From: Bacteroidales bacterium
Lineage (GTDB): Bacteria > Bacteroidota > Bacteroidia > Bacteroidales > P3
Length of the DNA: 46,487 nt
Reading direction: 5' to 3'
Assembly (NCBI GenBank): GCA_024681475.1
Contig: JAILAT010000059.1
Location: 1-46,487 of the forward strand
The notes below the pieces were generated by a model that saw nothing but the letters and a program-made list of their open reading frames with translations, was not told the origin of the DNA and did not search any database. Numbering within the stretch: the first letter of the stretch is position 1; each line of letters opens with the position of its first letter. Both the position numbers and the translations under genes were made by a program. This document shows, one piece after another, positions 20,405-29,230 of the stretch.

Positions 20405-21286
20405 ATGGCGTTAACAGTCACCTATATTGCCCACAGTTGCTATGCCGTGCAGACCTCCACGGCATTGCTGGTGTTCGACTATTGGAAAGAGCGTGGCGAA
20501 GACTGCTCGATGGCTGCTGTGGAGCGTGGTGAGACGACACCGCCGGAGCCTGAGAAACTGGCGCAGATGCCCCTGCATCGTATCATTGCCGGGCGTGGCG
20601 ACAGACAGCTCTATTTCATCGGCTCCCATTTCCATCAGGACCACTACAACGCCGAAATCCTCACCTTCCCCACAGCGCGTTGCCTGCTGTCCTACGACAC
20701 CGTCAAGCGGCACCGTGTGCCCAAGACATTTCCCGCTGTGGTGCTGCATCCCGGCGATGTGTATGAGGACGAAAATCTGAAACTCCACGCCATCCATTCT
20801 ACCGATGTGGGCATCTCATCGCTGGTCACCTTGCCCGACGGCACCACCCTCTACCACGCCGGCGACAACAACAACTGGTATTTCCCCGAAGAGGAGGACC
20901 AGGACAACATCCACTGCTCGCTGATGGAGATGGAGGGCATCTATCTGGCCACCCTGCGCGAGGTGCGCAAGGTGACACAACACGTCGACCACCTCTTTTT
21001 CCCTATCGACCCACGTCTAGGCAAGGAGATGCTGCGCGGTGTCTTTCAGTGGCTTTGGCACATCGATACCACATGGCTCTATCCCATGCACTGCTGGGAG
21101 CAATGGGACGAGGTCCGCACGTCGCTGGACGAACTCAAGATGCAGTTCCCCGAGTTGGGAGTGGTGCTGCTGCCCGACACAGGGGAGAAGATACAGTATC
21201 AGCCTGCTGATGACGAGGAAGTACCGCTGTGGTACGAGGGCCCTTCAGATGAGATAAAAGACGGCGATATTATCAGAATTGACTGA
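20405..21286 (+). CDS. MBL-fold metallo-hydrolase
   Basis: Predicted cytoplasmic metal-dependent hydrolase of 293 residues. The metal-binding HxHxDH motif is HFHQDH at residues 75-80, and a YHAGDNNNW segment places a further metal ligand at Asp154. A histidine-containing LYPMHCWEQW follows near residue 225. Taken from the ATG at 20405; the frame could be extended seven codons to a TTG at 20384, but the protein from the ATG starts directly with the MALTVTYIAHSCYAV strand expected of this fold. The substrate cannot be predicted. It resembles the UlaG-like/uncharacterised MBL branch. Confidence 0.88.
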   Translation: MALTVTYIAHSCYAVQTSTALLVFDYWKERGEDCSMAAVERGETTPPEPEKLAQMPLHRIIAGRGDRQLYFIGSHFHQDHYNAEILTFPTARCLLSYDTVKRHRVPKTFPAVVLHPGDVYEDENLKLHAIHSTDVGISSLVTLPDGTTLYHAGDNNNWYFPEEEDQDNIHCSLMEMEGIYLATLREVRKVTQHVDHLFFPIDPRLGKEMLRGVFQWLWHIDTTWLYPMHCWEQWDEVRTSLDELKMQFPELGVVLLPDTGEKIQYQPADDEEVPLWYEGPSDEIKDGDIIRID

Positions 21287-21422
21287 ACTTTAGTATAATA
21301 TACAACGATAGTAACTGTTCCGCTTTATCAATACGCTCCTTGTATTAGGTATCGTGGCGATTGTTCTCTTTGTTGTCGTGCTGCCCGATCGGGAGCGCCT
21401 CTTTACGGGCCTTTTTATGTCA

Positions 21423-22817
21423 TCATTTGTCGTTGGCCAAGGCTTGGCCAATCTCTTTTTGCAACAGGCCCAGCCGTTGGATGCTGCTGTGCTTGAAAAG
21501 CCATAATGTCCAGTAGCAGAGGTTTCTGCGCGTCTTGCGCAGCATTGCGACGGTAGGGCCACTGAGGCGTGCGCCGAGGTGTGCCCATGCTACAGCCACC
21601 AGCCCCCACCAGGGTCCGATGTCCCATAGCTGGCTCATCCACAAGCCGTTGGCAAAGCACATGACCAGGCCGATGGCGATGGTGTAGAGTATGGTGGAAA
21701 AGAAGCGGATGCCGTAGTTGACGGAGCTGCGGAACTGGGGGTCTTTGATCATGCGGCGTACCACCAGGCTGGTGGGCACAAAAGTGGTGGGATAGCATAG
21801 CAGCATGAACAGCAGCACCCACCGCACGGGGGCGAAGAGTACTGCCGCCGTCACCAGTCCGGCCAGTGCCAGCAGGGGGAGCAGCGTGACGAGGATTGAA
21901 TTGTGGAAGCAGGCTGTCTTCACATTGATTCTCATCTTTTTGCAGATGTTGCGGTAGGATTTGGCCTTGTCGAGCAGCGGCAGGGTCGTGTCGGGGGCCT
22001 CGTTGAGCCGTCTGTCCATCGTTGTAGCGACCAGCTGGCGCATCTTGAAGCGGTTCCAGGCGTTGTTTTTCAGCTTCTTGCTTTTCAGCAGCGGCCGTGT
22101 GGCAATGTTGCCGAGGTCGTAGATGGCGTCGTAGTGCTCTTCGCTACGGATATCGTGCATCTGGGCGCGCAGTGCTGGGGCCAGCGCGTCGCGCATCTGG
22201 TTGAGCGCCACGGGCTCGTTGCTTTCGAAGGTCTCCATGAAAGGCTGCACGGGGATGGGGTCGCCGATGTTGACCACCAGGTTGCTGTAGGGCTCCTCAT
22301 ATTCGTCGAAGTCGATTCCCGTGGGGACGATGTAGAGTGGATGGTCGCCCAGCTTCTTCTGGGTCTCGCCGGCGATGCGGAACATTCCCTTCACCAGCGG
22401 CAGCAGGCGGTGCTTGTTGTTGTGGCGTCCTTCGGCCATGAGGCAGAGTGGATAGCCGTCGAGCAGCACATCACGCGATTTGGCGAAGATGTCGTCGTTT
22501 TTCGACAGGTTTTCCTTGCCGTCGCGGATGCGATAGACGGGCAGGATTTTCAGGAAGGTGAGGATGGCTCGCACCGTAGGTCTGGCGAAGATGTCGCTAC
22601 GCGCCAGAAACACTGGCGGTTTGGGCGAAAAATTGAGCACCGCCAGAGGCTCCATGAGGGCCTGCTGATGGCAGGGAGCGATGATGTAGGCTCCCTGTGT
22701 GGGCAGTTTGTCGAGGCCACGCACCACGAAGTGGTTGTAGTGGCAGCGTGCCCCGAATTGCACCAGGGGGCTGAGAATGAGATAGAGTCGGTTTTTGTCC
22801 TGTATAGCTTTGCTCAT
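21423..22817 (-). CDS. PlsC-like acyltransferase with C-terminal membrane domain
   Basis: A 464-residue protein, probably a 1-acyl-glycerol-3-phosphate or related acyltransferase. Residues about 25-250 match the PlsC-like domain: an AYIIAPCHQQALME segment in place of the usual NHxxxxD (here His50 and Glu56), a PVFLARSD segment, and CLMAEGRHNNKHRLLPL in place of FPEGTRS. Residues about 320-430 contain about four membrane helices, which suggests action at the inner membrane in phospholipid or lipid A-type metabolism. The start is placed at the ATG at 22817 (MSKAIQDKNRLYL); an upstream extension to 22991 overlaps a promoter and looks non-coding. The altered catalytic acid and PEG motif make the exact substrate uncertain. 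Confidence 0.85.
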   Translation of the reverse strand: MSKAIQDKNRLYLILSPLVQFGARCHYNHFVVRGLDKLPTQGAYIIAPCHQQALMEPLAVLNFSPKPPVFLARSDIFARPTVRAILTFLKILPVYRIRDGKENLSKNDDIFAKSRDVLLDGYPLCLMAEGRHNNKHRLLPLVKGMFRIAGETQKKLGDHPLYIVPTGIDFDEYEEPYSNLVVNIGDPIPVQPFMETFESNEPVALNQMRDALAPALRAQMHDIRSEEHYDAIYDLGNIATRPLLKSKKLKNNAWNRFKMRQLVATTMDRRLNEAPDTTLPLLDKAKSYRNICKKMRINVKTACFHNSILVTLLPLLALAGLVTAAVLFAPVRWVLLFMLLCYPTTFVPTSLVVRRMIKDPQFRSSVNYGIRFFSTILYTIAIGLVMCFANGLWMSQLWDIGPWWGLVAVAWAHLGARLSGPTVAMLRKTRRNLCYWTLWLFKHSSIQRLGLLQKEIGQALANDK

Positions 22818-22923
22818 GGCGTTGCCTTTTCTGTTCTTTGTTCCGTTTCTAAGGATGCCAAAATATGCAGATAATACTGTTTCATAGCTATTTATCTGCG
22901 TTTGGGCTTTCCTTAGCAATCCA

Positions 22924-22931
22924 CAAAGATA
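22924..22931 (-). promoter_or_regulatory. -7 box of the acyltransferase promoter
   Basis: TATCTTTG on the minus strand, matching the Bacteroidota -7 consensus TAnnTTTG. No clear TTTG lies at the right distance upstream, so only the -7 element is claimed. It predicts a leader of about 100 bases before the ATG at 22817 and supports that start over the longer ORF. Confidence 0.6.
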
Positions 22932-23000
22932 CATAAAAAAATTGCTTTCACATACGAAAAAAGTATTTTTTGAGTTATCCACGAAAAGCAAAAAGCGCCC

Positions 23001-23708
23001 ATGAAAGTGAAGACCCCTATACTGATCGTGATATTCCTGCTTTTGGCAGCAGTAGGCCCTGTGTGGGCACAGGAACCTACGGGCACTGACAATTCACGTC
23101 GTGTCAATGTTGCCGAAGCACCTGATCTTCAGCCCATACAGGAGACTTCTGCCCGCCGCAATGCCTCGCCGGTGGCGCGTTCTTATATGGATCGCCTGCT
23201 GGTGCGCGCCACCATTGTCGACGGTGACACGATACCCTATTTCATCCTCCAGCCCGTGAAGATTGTGCAGACATGGTCCCTGCTTTCCAAAGAGGAAATA
23301 CGTAAGAACCAGAAACTTATACGCAATGTCAAGAAGACGTTGCCCTATGCCAAGGAAGCCAAGCTGCGACTGCAGCAGTTGGACCAAGAGCTGGCTGCCA
23401 TGCCCCCCAAGAAGCGCAGCAGCTATGTGAAACAGGTGGAGAAGGAGTTGCTTGACGATTTCGAAGATGAGCTGATGGACCTCACCGTCAGCCAAGGCAA
23501 GATTCTGATGAAGCTGGTGGACCGCGAGACGGGCAGTTCCTCCTATGCGCTTATCAACGAATTCCGAGGCTCGGTCAGGGCCTCGTTCTACCAGTCCTTT
23601 GCACGTATGTTCGGCATCAATATGAAGCAACGTTTCGATCCGGCGCACAACAAGGATGACGAACTCCTTGAGCGCGTGGCGCGCTCGGTGGAGCAGGGGA
23701 GAATATAA
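23001..23708 (+). CDS. DUF4294 domain-containing protein
   Basis: A 235-residue exported protein. The signal peptide MKVKTPILIVIFLLLAAVG ends in VWA-QE near residue 24. The mature part has the DUF4294 layout: VDGDTIPYFILQPV near residue 75, a charged helical section (KLIRNVKKTLPYAKEAKL) and a conserved ILMKLVDRETG...YALINEFRG near residues 170-195. Function is unknown; probably periplasmic. It is divergent from the acyltransferase gene, and the NlpC/P60 gene follows after 12 bases, so these two are likely an operon. Confidence 0.85.
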   Translation: MKVKTPILIVIFLLLAAVGPVWAQEPTGTDNSRRVNVAEAPDLQPIQETSARRNASPVARSYMDRLLVRATIVDGDTIPYFILQPVKIVQTWSLLSKEEIRKNQKLIRNVKKTLPYAKEAKLRLQQLDQELAAMPPKKRSSYVKQVEKELLDDFEDELMDLTVSQGKILMKLVDRETGSSSYALINEFRGSVRASFYQSFARMFGINMKQRFDPAHNKDDELLERVARSVEQGRI

Positions 23709-23720
23709 TTACTGAATACC

Positions 23721-24464
23721 ATGACTTTGCATACCCATCTTCTGTGCTGTCAGCCTGCCGTTCCTGTGCGGGCCGAAGCCTCGCACCGTGCCGAGATGGT
23801 CAACCAGCTGCTTTTTGGCGACCGGGTGGAAGTGCTTGAGCAACAGGATGATTGGTTGCGGTGCCGAGGCTGCTACGACGGATATGAGGGCTGGGTCCTC
23901 CGACGTCAGCTCGTTGACGATGTGGCGGCGGATGCCGCCGACCCCGAGGTTGTCGTGGGCCTTTCGTCGCAAGCCTTGCCTATGGTGCCCCTTCGTCAAG
24001 AGGGAAAAGAAAATCCGCTGCTGGTGCCGTCGGGCAGCGTGTGTCGAGCCAGTATGCTACAAGATATTAATTGCCAGAAATATACCCCTGCCGATGCCGT
24101 GGAGCTGGCGCGACATTATCTGGGCGCTCCCTATCTCTGGGGAGGTCGCACGGCGATGGGCATCGACTGCTCGGGTCTGGTACAGGTGGTCTACAAGATT
24201 TGCGGCATCGCACTGCCGCGCGATGCCTCGCAGCAGGTGGAGGTGGGCGAAGCTGTTGATTTCCAAGAAGCTTGTGCCGGTGACCTGGCCTTTTTCGACA
24301 ACGAGGCCGGCCGCATCGTCCATGTGGGCATCGTGGCTGGAGAAGATCATATCGTCCACGCGTCGGGCCGTGTGCGCCAAGACAGCCTCACCGAGCAGGG
24401 CATCTTCAACGCCGAGGAGCAGCGTTACACACACCATCTGCGCTGTCTGCGCCGCATCAGTTAG
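23721..24464 (+). CDS. NlpC/P60 family peptidase with N-terminal SH3 domain
   Basis: A 247-residue C40-family cysteine peptidase, probably cleaving gamma-D-Glu to diamino-acid bonds in murein peptides. Residues about 12-75 form a bacterial SH3-like domain (PVRAEASHRAEMVNQLLFG, DDWLRCRG, YEGWVLR). The catalytic domain has Cys150 in GIDCSGLVQ, His201 in VHVGIV and His213 in IVHASGRV. A stop codon lies just upstream of the ATG in the same frame (23706-23708), so no longer N-terminus is possible. The N-terminus (MTLHTHLLCCQPAVPV) is not a signal peptide, which suggests a cytoplasmic role in recycling imported wall peptides, like YkfC-type dipeptidyl-peptidase VI. Confidence 0.9.
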   Translation: MTLHTHLLCCQPAVPVRAEASHRAEMVNQLLFGDRVEVLEQQDDWLRCRGCYDGYEGWVLRRQLVDDVAADAADPEVVVGLSSQALPMVPLRQEGKENPLLVPSGSVCRASMLQDINCQKYTPADAVELARHYLGAPYLWGGRTAMGIDCSGLVQVVYKICGIALPRDASQQVEVGEAVDFQEACAGDLAFFDNEAGRIVHVGIVAGEDHIVHASGRVRQDSLTEQGIFNAEEQRYTHHLRCLRRIS

Positions 24465-24516
24465 CAGGCCTTGTATTTTTTTGTTGTTACAGGAACTTTA
24501 TTCCGGATTTTATTCG

Positions 24517-24524
24517 TATCTTTG
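24517..24524 (+). promoter_or_regulatory. -7 box upstream of holA
   Basis: TATCTTTG matching TAnnTTTG, 39 bases before the holA ATG. A clear -33 TTTG at 19-21 bases is not present, so this is a partial match. Confidence 0.5.
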
Positions 24525-24563
24525 CACCCACAATGTTGTAAGCTTATTAGAGGGTGTTAACGT

Positions 24564-25577
24564 ATGCCAGTAACTGAGAAACAGCTGATTGACGATATCA
24601 ATGCGCAGAAATTCGCTCCTGTTTATCTCTTGACGGGAGAGGAAAACTACTATATCGACGAGATATCGAACTACTTCGAGACACACGTGGTGGCGGAGGA
24701 ACTGCGCGATTTCGACCAGACAGTCATCTACGGCCGCGATGTGGCCGAAGACATGGCACGCGTGATCGACACAGCGCTGCGCTTTCCCATGATGTCTCCC
24801 TATCAGCTTGTGCTCGTCAAGGAGGCCCAAGACATCAGAACGGAACAGTGGGAGACGCTGGTCAACTATCTGAACGCCCCTTCGCCCTCGACGGTGCTGG
24901 TGTTCTGCTATCGCCACAAGAAGATGGACAAACGCTCGAAAGTCTACAAGGCTATCAACAGCAAAGGCGTCGTCTATGAGAAGAATAAGCTCTACGACAG
25001 CCAGATACCCGACTGGATTGCCCACACTGTGGCGAAGAACAAATACCAGATCACCGAGAAGGGTGCCATCCTTATCGCTGAGTCGTTGGGCAACGATTTG
25101 GGCAAGATAGTCAACGAGTTGCAGAAAGTCTTCGTGACGTTGCCCGAGGGCAGCGTCATCACCGAGGAGGTCATCGAGGAGAATATCGGCATCAGCAAGG
25201 ACTACAACGTCTTCGAGCTGCAGAATGCGCTGGGCCGCAGGAATGTGGCCCGTTGCAACCGCATCGTCAATTACTTCGCCAGCAACCCCAAGAGCAACCC
25301 CATCCAGATGATTCTGCCCAACCTATACTCCTACTTTATCAAGGTGATGCTCTATCATCAGGTGACCGACAAGAGTCAGGCACCTTCGGTGCTGAAAGTC
25401 AGTCCCTTCTTTGTGCGCGAATACGAGGTGGCATCACGCAATTACACGTTAGGCAAACTGGCCAGCTGCATAGGCTACCTCTACGATGCCGACCTGCGCA
25501 GCAAGGGCGTGCGCAATACGGGTACGGTGACCGACGGTGAACTGCTCAAAGAGCTGGTGTTCAAAATACTGCATTAA
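24564..25577 (+). CDS. holA: DNA polymerase III subunit delta
   Basis: Subunit of the replicative clamp loader, which opens the sliding clamp. At 337 residues it has the usual HolA length. The N-terminal part (FAPVYLLTGEENYYIDEI) is the family's signature opening, followed by the LVLVKEAQDIRTEQWE segment. The central part has ESLGNDLGKIVNELQKV, and the C-terminal collar domain shows the FELQNALGRRNVARCNRIV region. Preceded by a -7 promoter box; the TonB-dependent receptor gene follows after 18 bases and may be co-transcribed. Confidence 0.95.
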   Translation: MPVTEKQLIDDINAQKFAPVYLLTGEENYYIDEISNYFETHVVAEELRDFDQTVIYGRDVAEDMARVIDTALRFPMMSPYQLVLVKEAQDIRTEQWETLVNYLNAPSPSTVLVFCYRHKKMDKRSKVYKAINSKGVVYEKNKLYDSQIPDWIAHTVAKNKYQITEKGAILIAESLGNDLGKIVNELQKVFVTLPEGSVITEEVIEENIGISKDYNVFELQNALGRRNVARCNRIVNYFASNPKSNPIQMILPNLYSYFIKVMLYHQVTDKSQAPSVLKVSPFFVREYEVASRNYTLGKLASCIGYLYDADLRSKGVRNTGTVTDGELLKELVFKILH

Positions 25578-25595
25578 TAATAATTACCAATCCGA

Positions 25596-27953
25596 ATGAA
25601 TCCCAAGATACTACACATCATCTCCTCATCGCAGTGGCGCAAAGTGCTGTCGTTGAGCCTTCTGTTGGTTTTCGTTGCCGGCAGCGCCTGGGCACAGAAT
25701 GTGGTGAAAGGTGTGCTCACCGATGTCGACAAGGGTGAGGCCATCCCTTTTGCGCAGGTCTATCTCGAGGGCACCAACCATTGGGCCAAGACAGACCTCA
25801 ACGGCTTCTACCTCATCAACAAAATACCCGACGGCGACTACAATATCAAGGTGCGTGTCCTGGGTTACGAGGATTACAACTATGCAGTGTCGCTGAAACA
25901 CCAGACTGTCACTCATAACATTAAGCTCAAATCGGTGCGCAAGGCGCTGGATGTGGTGAAGGTGACCACCTCCAAGGTGGAGGAACGCAAAATGGAGACG
26001 CAGGTATCGGTGGAAAAAATCACCGCCGCGCAGATACAGCAGATGCCCTCCATCGGAGGCCAGGCCGACCTGGCGCAGTATCTGCAGGTGCTGCCTGGCG
26101 TGAACTCCACGGGCGACCAGGGCGGACAGCTATACATCCGTGGCGGCTCTATGATCCAGAACCTTACGCTGCTCGACGGTATGGTGGTCTACAACCCCTT
26201 CCACTCCATAGGACTCTATTCCATCTTCGAGACCGACATCATTCTCAATGCCGACGTCTACACTGGCGGCTTCGGTGCCGAGTATGGCGGCCGCATCTCT
26301 TCGGTGATGGACATCACCACCCGCGACGGCAACAAGCGCCATCACACGGGTTCATTAGGTTTCAGCACCTTTGGCGCCAATTTGATTCTGGAAGGCCCGC
26401 TGCATCGCGAGACCGCCGACAATCCCATGACCATCTCCTATCTGATCAGCGCCAAAAACTCGTATCTCTCCAAGACTTCCAAGGTGGTTTATCCTTATGT
26501 CGATGGCGGCCTGCCTTTCGATTACCTCGACCTCTATGGCAAGCTCTCCATCAATTCGGGCTCGGGCAGCAAGGTGAACTTCTTCGGCTTCCGCTTCGAT
26601 GACAAGGTGGATGGATATCAGGCTATTTCCGATTTTCATTGGCGCAACTTCGGTGTGGGTACCGACTTTGCGCTGGTGACGGGCAGCTCGGCACTTATCG
26701 ACGGTAGCATCGCCTATTCCGACTACAACATCAACTTGGACGACGTCAGCGCCGACCCCAAGTACAGTAGCATCAACGGCTTCAACATGTCGCTGAATAT
26801 CACCAACTTCTATGGCAAGAACAAACTGAAGGCAGGTATCAGCATGGAGGGCTACAGCACCGACTACCGCTTCACCAACTCGTATGCTGTGATGCGCAAG
26901 CAGGAGGAGCACACCACCTCGCTGTCGGCCTACGCCAACTATCACTACTACAGCGAGCGCTGGCTCATCGACCCAGGCATCCGTTTCGTCTACTACGCCT
27001 CGCTCAACGAACCCCGCCTGGAACCACGCATCTCAGCCAAGTATAAGGTCAACGACAAGGTGCGCTTCAAGATGGCTGGCGGTCTCTACAGCCAGATCTT
27101 GCTCGACGCCCGCTCCGACCGCGACATCGTCAACCTCTTCTCGGGTTTCCTCACAGGCTCCGGCCGTCTCAACATGCCCAGCACTTTCCAAGGCGAACCC
27201 GTGGAGTCCTGTGTGCAGAAGGCGCAACACCTTGTGCTGGGCGTGGAATACGACGCCATTGAGCATCTGACACTCAACGCTGAAGTGTATGTGAAGAATT
27301 TTGGCCGTCTTGTCAGCATCAACCACAATCAGATATTCGATCCCAACGATCCTGCCTATCAGGAGGACGGCGCCTTCCAGAAGCCGCAGTATTACCTCAC
27401 CGATTTCATCATCGAGAAGGGTATTTCGACAGGATTTGACCTCAGTGTCTGCTACGATCTGGAGCGTCTCTATCTGTGGGCCACCTACTCCCTGGGCTAT
27501 GTGCAGCGCAGCGACGAGGTGCAGACCTACACGCCTCATTACGACCGTCGCCATACGGTCAACGTGTTGGCTACCTATGCTTTAGGTGAAGATCGGGAAT
27601 GGGAGCTCAGCGCTCGTTGGAGCTTCGGTAGCGGGTTTCCCTACACCCAGACGCTGGGTGTCTATGAGAACCTGCTTTTCGGCGACGGTATCGCCACCCA
27701 TTACTGGCAGGACAACGGCGAGCTGGGCATCTACTACGGCGAAATCTATGCCGGCCGTTTGCCGACATACCACCGCCTTGACCTCGGTGTGAAGCGCAAA
27801 ATATCTTTCGGTACGAAAAACCTGCTGGAACTCTCGCTGAGTGTCACCAATGCGTACAACCGCAACAATCTGTTCTATTTCAACCGCATAACATTCGACT
27901 GGGTGAGCCAGCTGCCCATTCTTGTCTGCTTCGGCGCCAAGCTTAGCTTCTAG
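25596..27953 (+). CDS. TonB-dependent receptor with carboxypeptidase-regulatory-like domain
   Basis: A 785-residue outer-membrane transporter. The signal peptide spans residues 1-33 (GSAWA-QN). Residues about 36-115 form the CarboxypepD-reg-like Ig-fold domain (VVKGVLTDVDKGEAIPFAQV, then KTDLNGFYLINKIPDGDY). Residues about 135-245 are the plug (LAQYLQVLPGVNSTG, GGQLYIRGGSMIQNLTLLDG, GGFGAEYGGRISSVMDI). The remainder is a beta-barrel ending in an aromatic strand (VCFGAKLSF). No SusD partner lies next to it, so it is not a classical SusC of a polysaccharide locus. The substrate is unknown. Convergent with ung, 30 bases apart. Confidence 0.93.
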   Translation: MNPKILHIISSSQWRKVLSLSLLLVFVAGSAWAQNVVKGVLTDVDKGEAIPFAQVYLEGTNHWAKTDLNGFYLINKIPDGDYNIKVRVLGYEDYNYAVSLKHQTVTHNIKLKSVRKALDVVKVTTSKVEERKMETQVSVEKITAAQIQQMPSIGGQADLAQYLQVLPGVNSTGDQGGQLYIRGGSMIQNLTLLDGMVVYNPFHSIGLYSIFETDIILNADVYTGGFGAEYGGRISSVMDITTRDGNKRHHTGSLGFSTFGANLILEGPLHRETADNPMTISYLISAKNSYLSKTSKVVYPYVDGGLPFDYLDLYGKLSINSGSGSKVNFFGFRFDDKVDGYQAISDFHWRNFGVGTDFALVTGSSALIDGSIAYSDYNINLDDVSADPKYSSINGFNMSLNITNFYGKNKLKAGISMEGYSTDYRFTNSYAVMRKQEEHTTSLSAYANYHYYSERWLIDPGIRFVYYASLNEPRLEPRISAKYKVNDKVRFKMAGGLYSQILLDARSDRDIVNLFSGFLTGSGRLNMPSTFQGEPVESCVQKAQHLVLGVEYDAIEHLTLNAEVYVKNFGRLVSINHNQIFDPNDPAYQEDGAFQKPQYYLTDFIIEKGISTGFDLSVCYDLERLYLWATYSLGYVQRSDEVQTYTPHYDRRHTVNVLATYALGEDREWELSARWSFGSGFPYTQTLGVYENLLFGDGIATHYWQDNGELGIYYGEIYAGRLPTYHRLDLGVKRKISFGTKNLLELSLSVTNAYNRNNLFYFNRITFDWVSQLPILVCFGAKLSF

Positions 27954-27983
27954 GCTGCCGGCATGTGCAAAGACGAATGCCAC

Positions 27984-28661
27984 CTAGCGTATCTGCGTCC
28001 AGTCGATGGGCGTGACGCCGTGGGCGGCGAGATATTCGTTGGCTTTTGAGAAATGGCGGCACCCGAAGAATCCCCGGTATGCCGATAGGGGAGAGGGGTG
28101 GGGCGCTGTGAGCACCAGATGCTTGCCGCGGTCTATGAGTTGTGCTTTGGCGATGGCATAGCTGCCCCACAGCAGGAAGACGAGCCCTTGGCGACGGCTG
28201 GAAAGCTCGCGGATGGCGGCATCGGTGAAGACCTCCCAGCCGTGGCGCTGGTGCGACCCTGCCTGATGGGCGCGTACCGTCAGCGTAGCGTTGAGCAGCA
28301 GCACACCTTGCGAGGCCCAGCCGCTGAGGTCGCCGCCGGTCAGCGCGATGTTGCTGCCTATGTCGCTATTTATCTCCTTGATAATGTTTACCAAAGAGGG
28401 TGGCACTGCCACGCCGCTGGGCACCGAGAAACAGAGCCCCATGGCCTGCCCGGGTTCGTGGTAAGGATCCTGTCCCAGGATGACCACCTTCACCTTGTCG
28501 AAAGGGGTGTTGTCGAAAGCAGCGAAAATCTTGCTACCCGGAGGGTAACAGGTATATTGTTGCCGCTCGGACACAAGAAACGCCTTCAAGTCAGCAAAGT
28601 AGGGCGCCTCGAACTGTGGCCGAAGCACCTCGTACCAGCTGGGGTCTATGCGTACGGCCAT
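27984..28661 (-). CDS. ung: uracil-DNA glycosylase
   Basis: Base-excision repair enzyme that removes uracil from DNA. At 225 residues it is of usual family-1 length. Family motifs are complete: VVILGQDPYH with the catalytic Asp near residue 64, LLLNATLTVRA, and HPSPLSAYRGFFGCRHF from His188. It is the last gene of a minus-strand run (lysS, MBL hydrolase, TonB-like, ung), four bases from the preceding gene. Confidence 0.97.
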   Translation of the reverse strand: MAVRIDPSWYEVLRPQFEAPYFADLKAFLVSERQQYTCYPPGSKIFAAFDNTPFDKVKVVILGQDPYHEPGQAMGLCFSVPSGVAVPPSLVNIIKEINSDIGSNIALTGGDLSGWASQGVLLLNATLTVRAHQAGSHQRHGWEVFTDAAIRELSSRRQGLVFLLWGSYAIAKAQLIDRGKHLVLTAPHPSPLSAYRGFFGCRHFSKANEYLAAHGVTPIDWTQIR

Positions 28662-28665
28662 GAGG

Positions 28666-29196
28666 TTATTTCAGCGTGAAAGAAACGGGGAGTATAAACT
28701 GGGTGCGCACGGGTCTGCCGCCTTGCCTACCGGGTTTCCATTTAGGCATACCCTTGACAACGCGTAAAGCCTCGGCACCACAGCCTCCATCGACGTTACG
28801 CATGATGGTGGGGAGTGTGATACTGCCGTCTTTCTCCACCACAAAGCTGATTAAGACCGTTCCTGTTATGCCGTTCTCGCGGGCTTTTTGAGGGTATACG
28901 ATGTTATTGGCTAAATACTTGTATAGCGCTTCTTCGCCCCCAGGGAATTCGGGATTCTGTTCAACGGTGGTGTAGACTTGCTCTTGTAATACCTCTTCCT
29001 CTTCCACTCTTTCTTCTCCAACTATTACCACCTCCTTGTTCTGATTGGTTGTCGTGGCATTGTGCTTACCGCAGCTGTGCTGGCAGTTGGCGTGGTTGCC
29101 GCCGCACTGGTGCTGGTTCTGTTTGGGTTGCTGTGCCATGGCACTGAGGCTGAAGGTCATCAATGCAGCCAGAATGATAAGGGTCTTTTTTTTCAT
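28666..29196 (-). CDS. secreted TonB C-terminal-domain protein with Cys/His cluster
   Basis: A 176-residue protein with a signal peptide (residues 1-21, SAMA-QQ) in place of the usual TonB transmembrane anchor and Pro-rich spacer. Right after cleavage comes a potential metal-binding cluster, HQCGGNHANCQHSCGKH (residues 29-45: four His and three Cys), then an acidic linker. Residues about 85-176 form a TonB C-terminal domain (NPEFPGGEEALYKYLANN, VYPQKARENGITGTVLISF, MPKWKPGRQGG, VRTQFILPVSF). The TonB domain is complete, but without an anchor the protein cannot transduce energy by the known route, so a periplasmic or surface binding role is more likely. Four bases separate it from ung and 34 from the MBL hydrolase. 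Confidence 0.85.
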   Translation of the reverse strand: MKKKTLIILAALMTFSLSAMAQQPKQNQHQCGGNHANCQHSCGKHNATTTNQNKEVVIVGEERVEEEEVLQEQVYTTVEQNPEFPGGEEALYKYLANNIVYPQKARENGITGTVLISFVVEKDGSITLPTIMRNVDGGCGAEALRVVKGMPKWKPGRQGGRPVRTQFILPVSFTLK

Positions 29197-29230
29197 GGTA
29201 TGGTATTTAAAATGTTAATATTCTGTTGTT

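Noticed and set aside
21287..21422. A hydrophobic plus-strand reading frame (NTLLVLGIVAIVLFVVVL) between two genes.
   Set aside because: No ATG, GTG or TTG start precedes the hydrophobic part after the upstream stop, and the frame runs into the antisense of the acyltransferase gene. It is probably chance in T-rich sequence.
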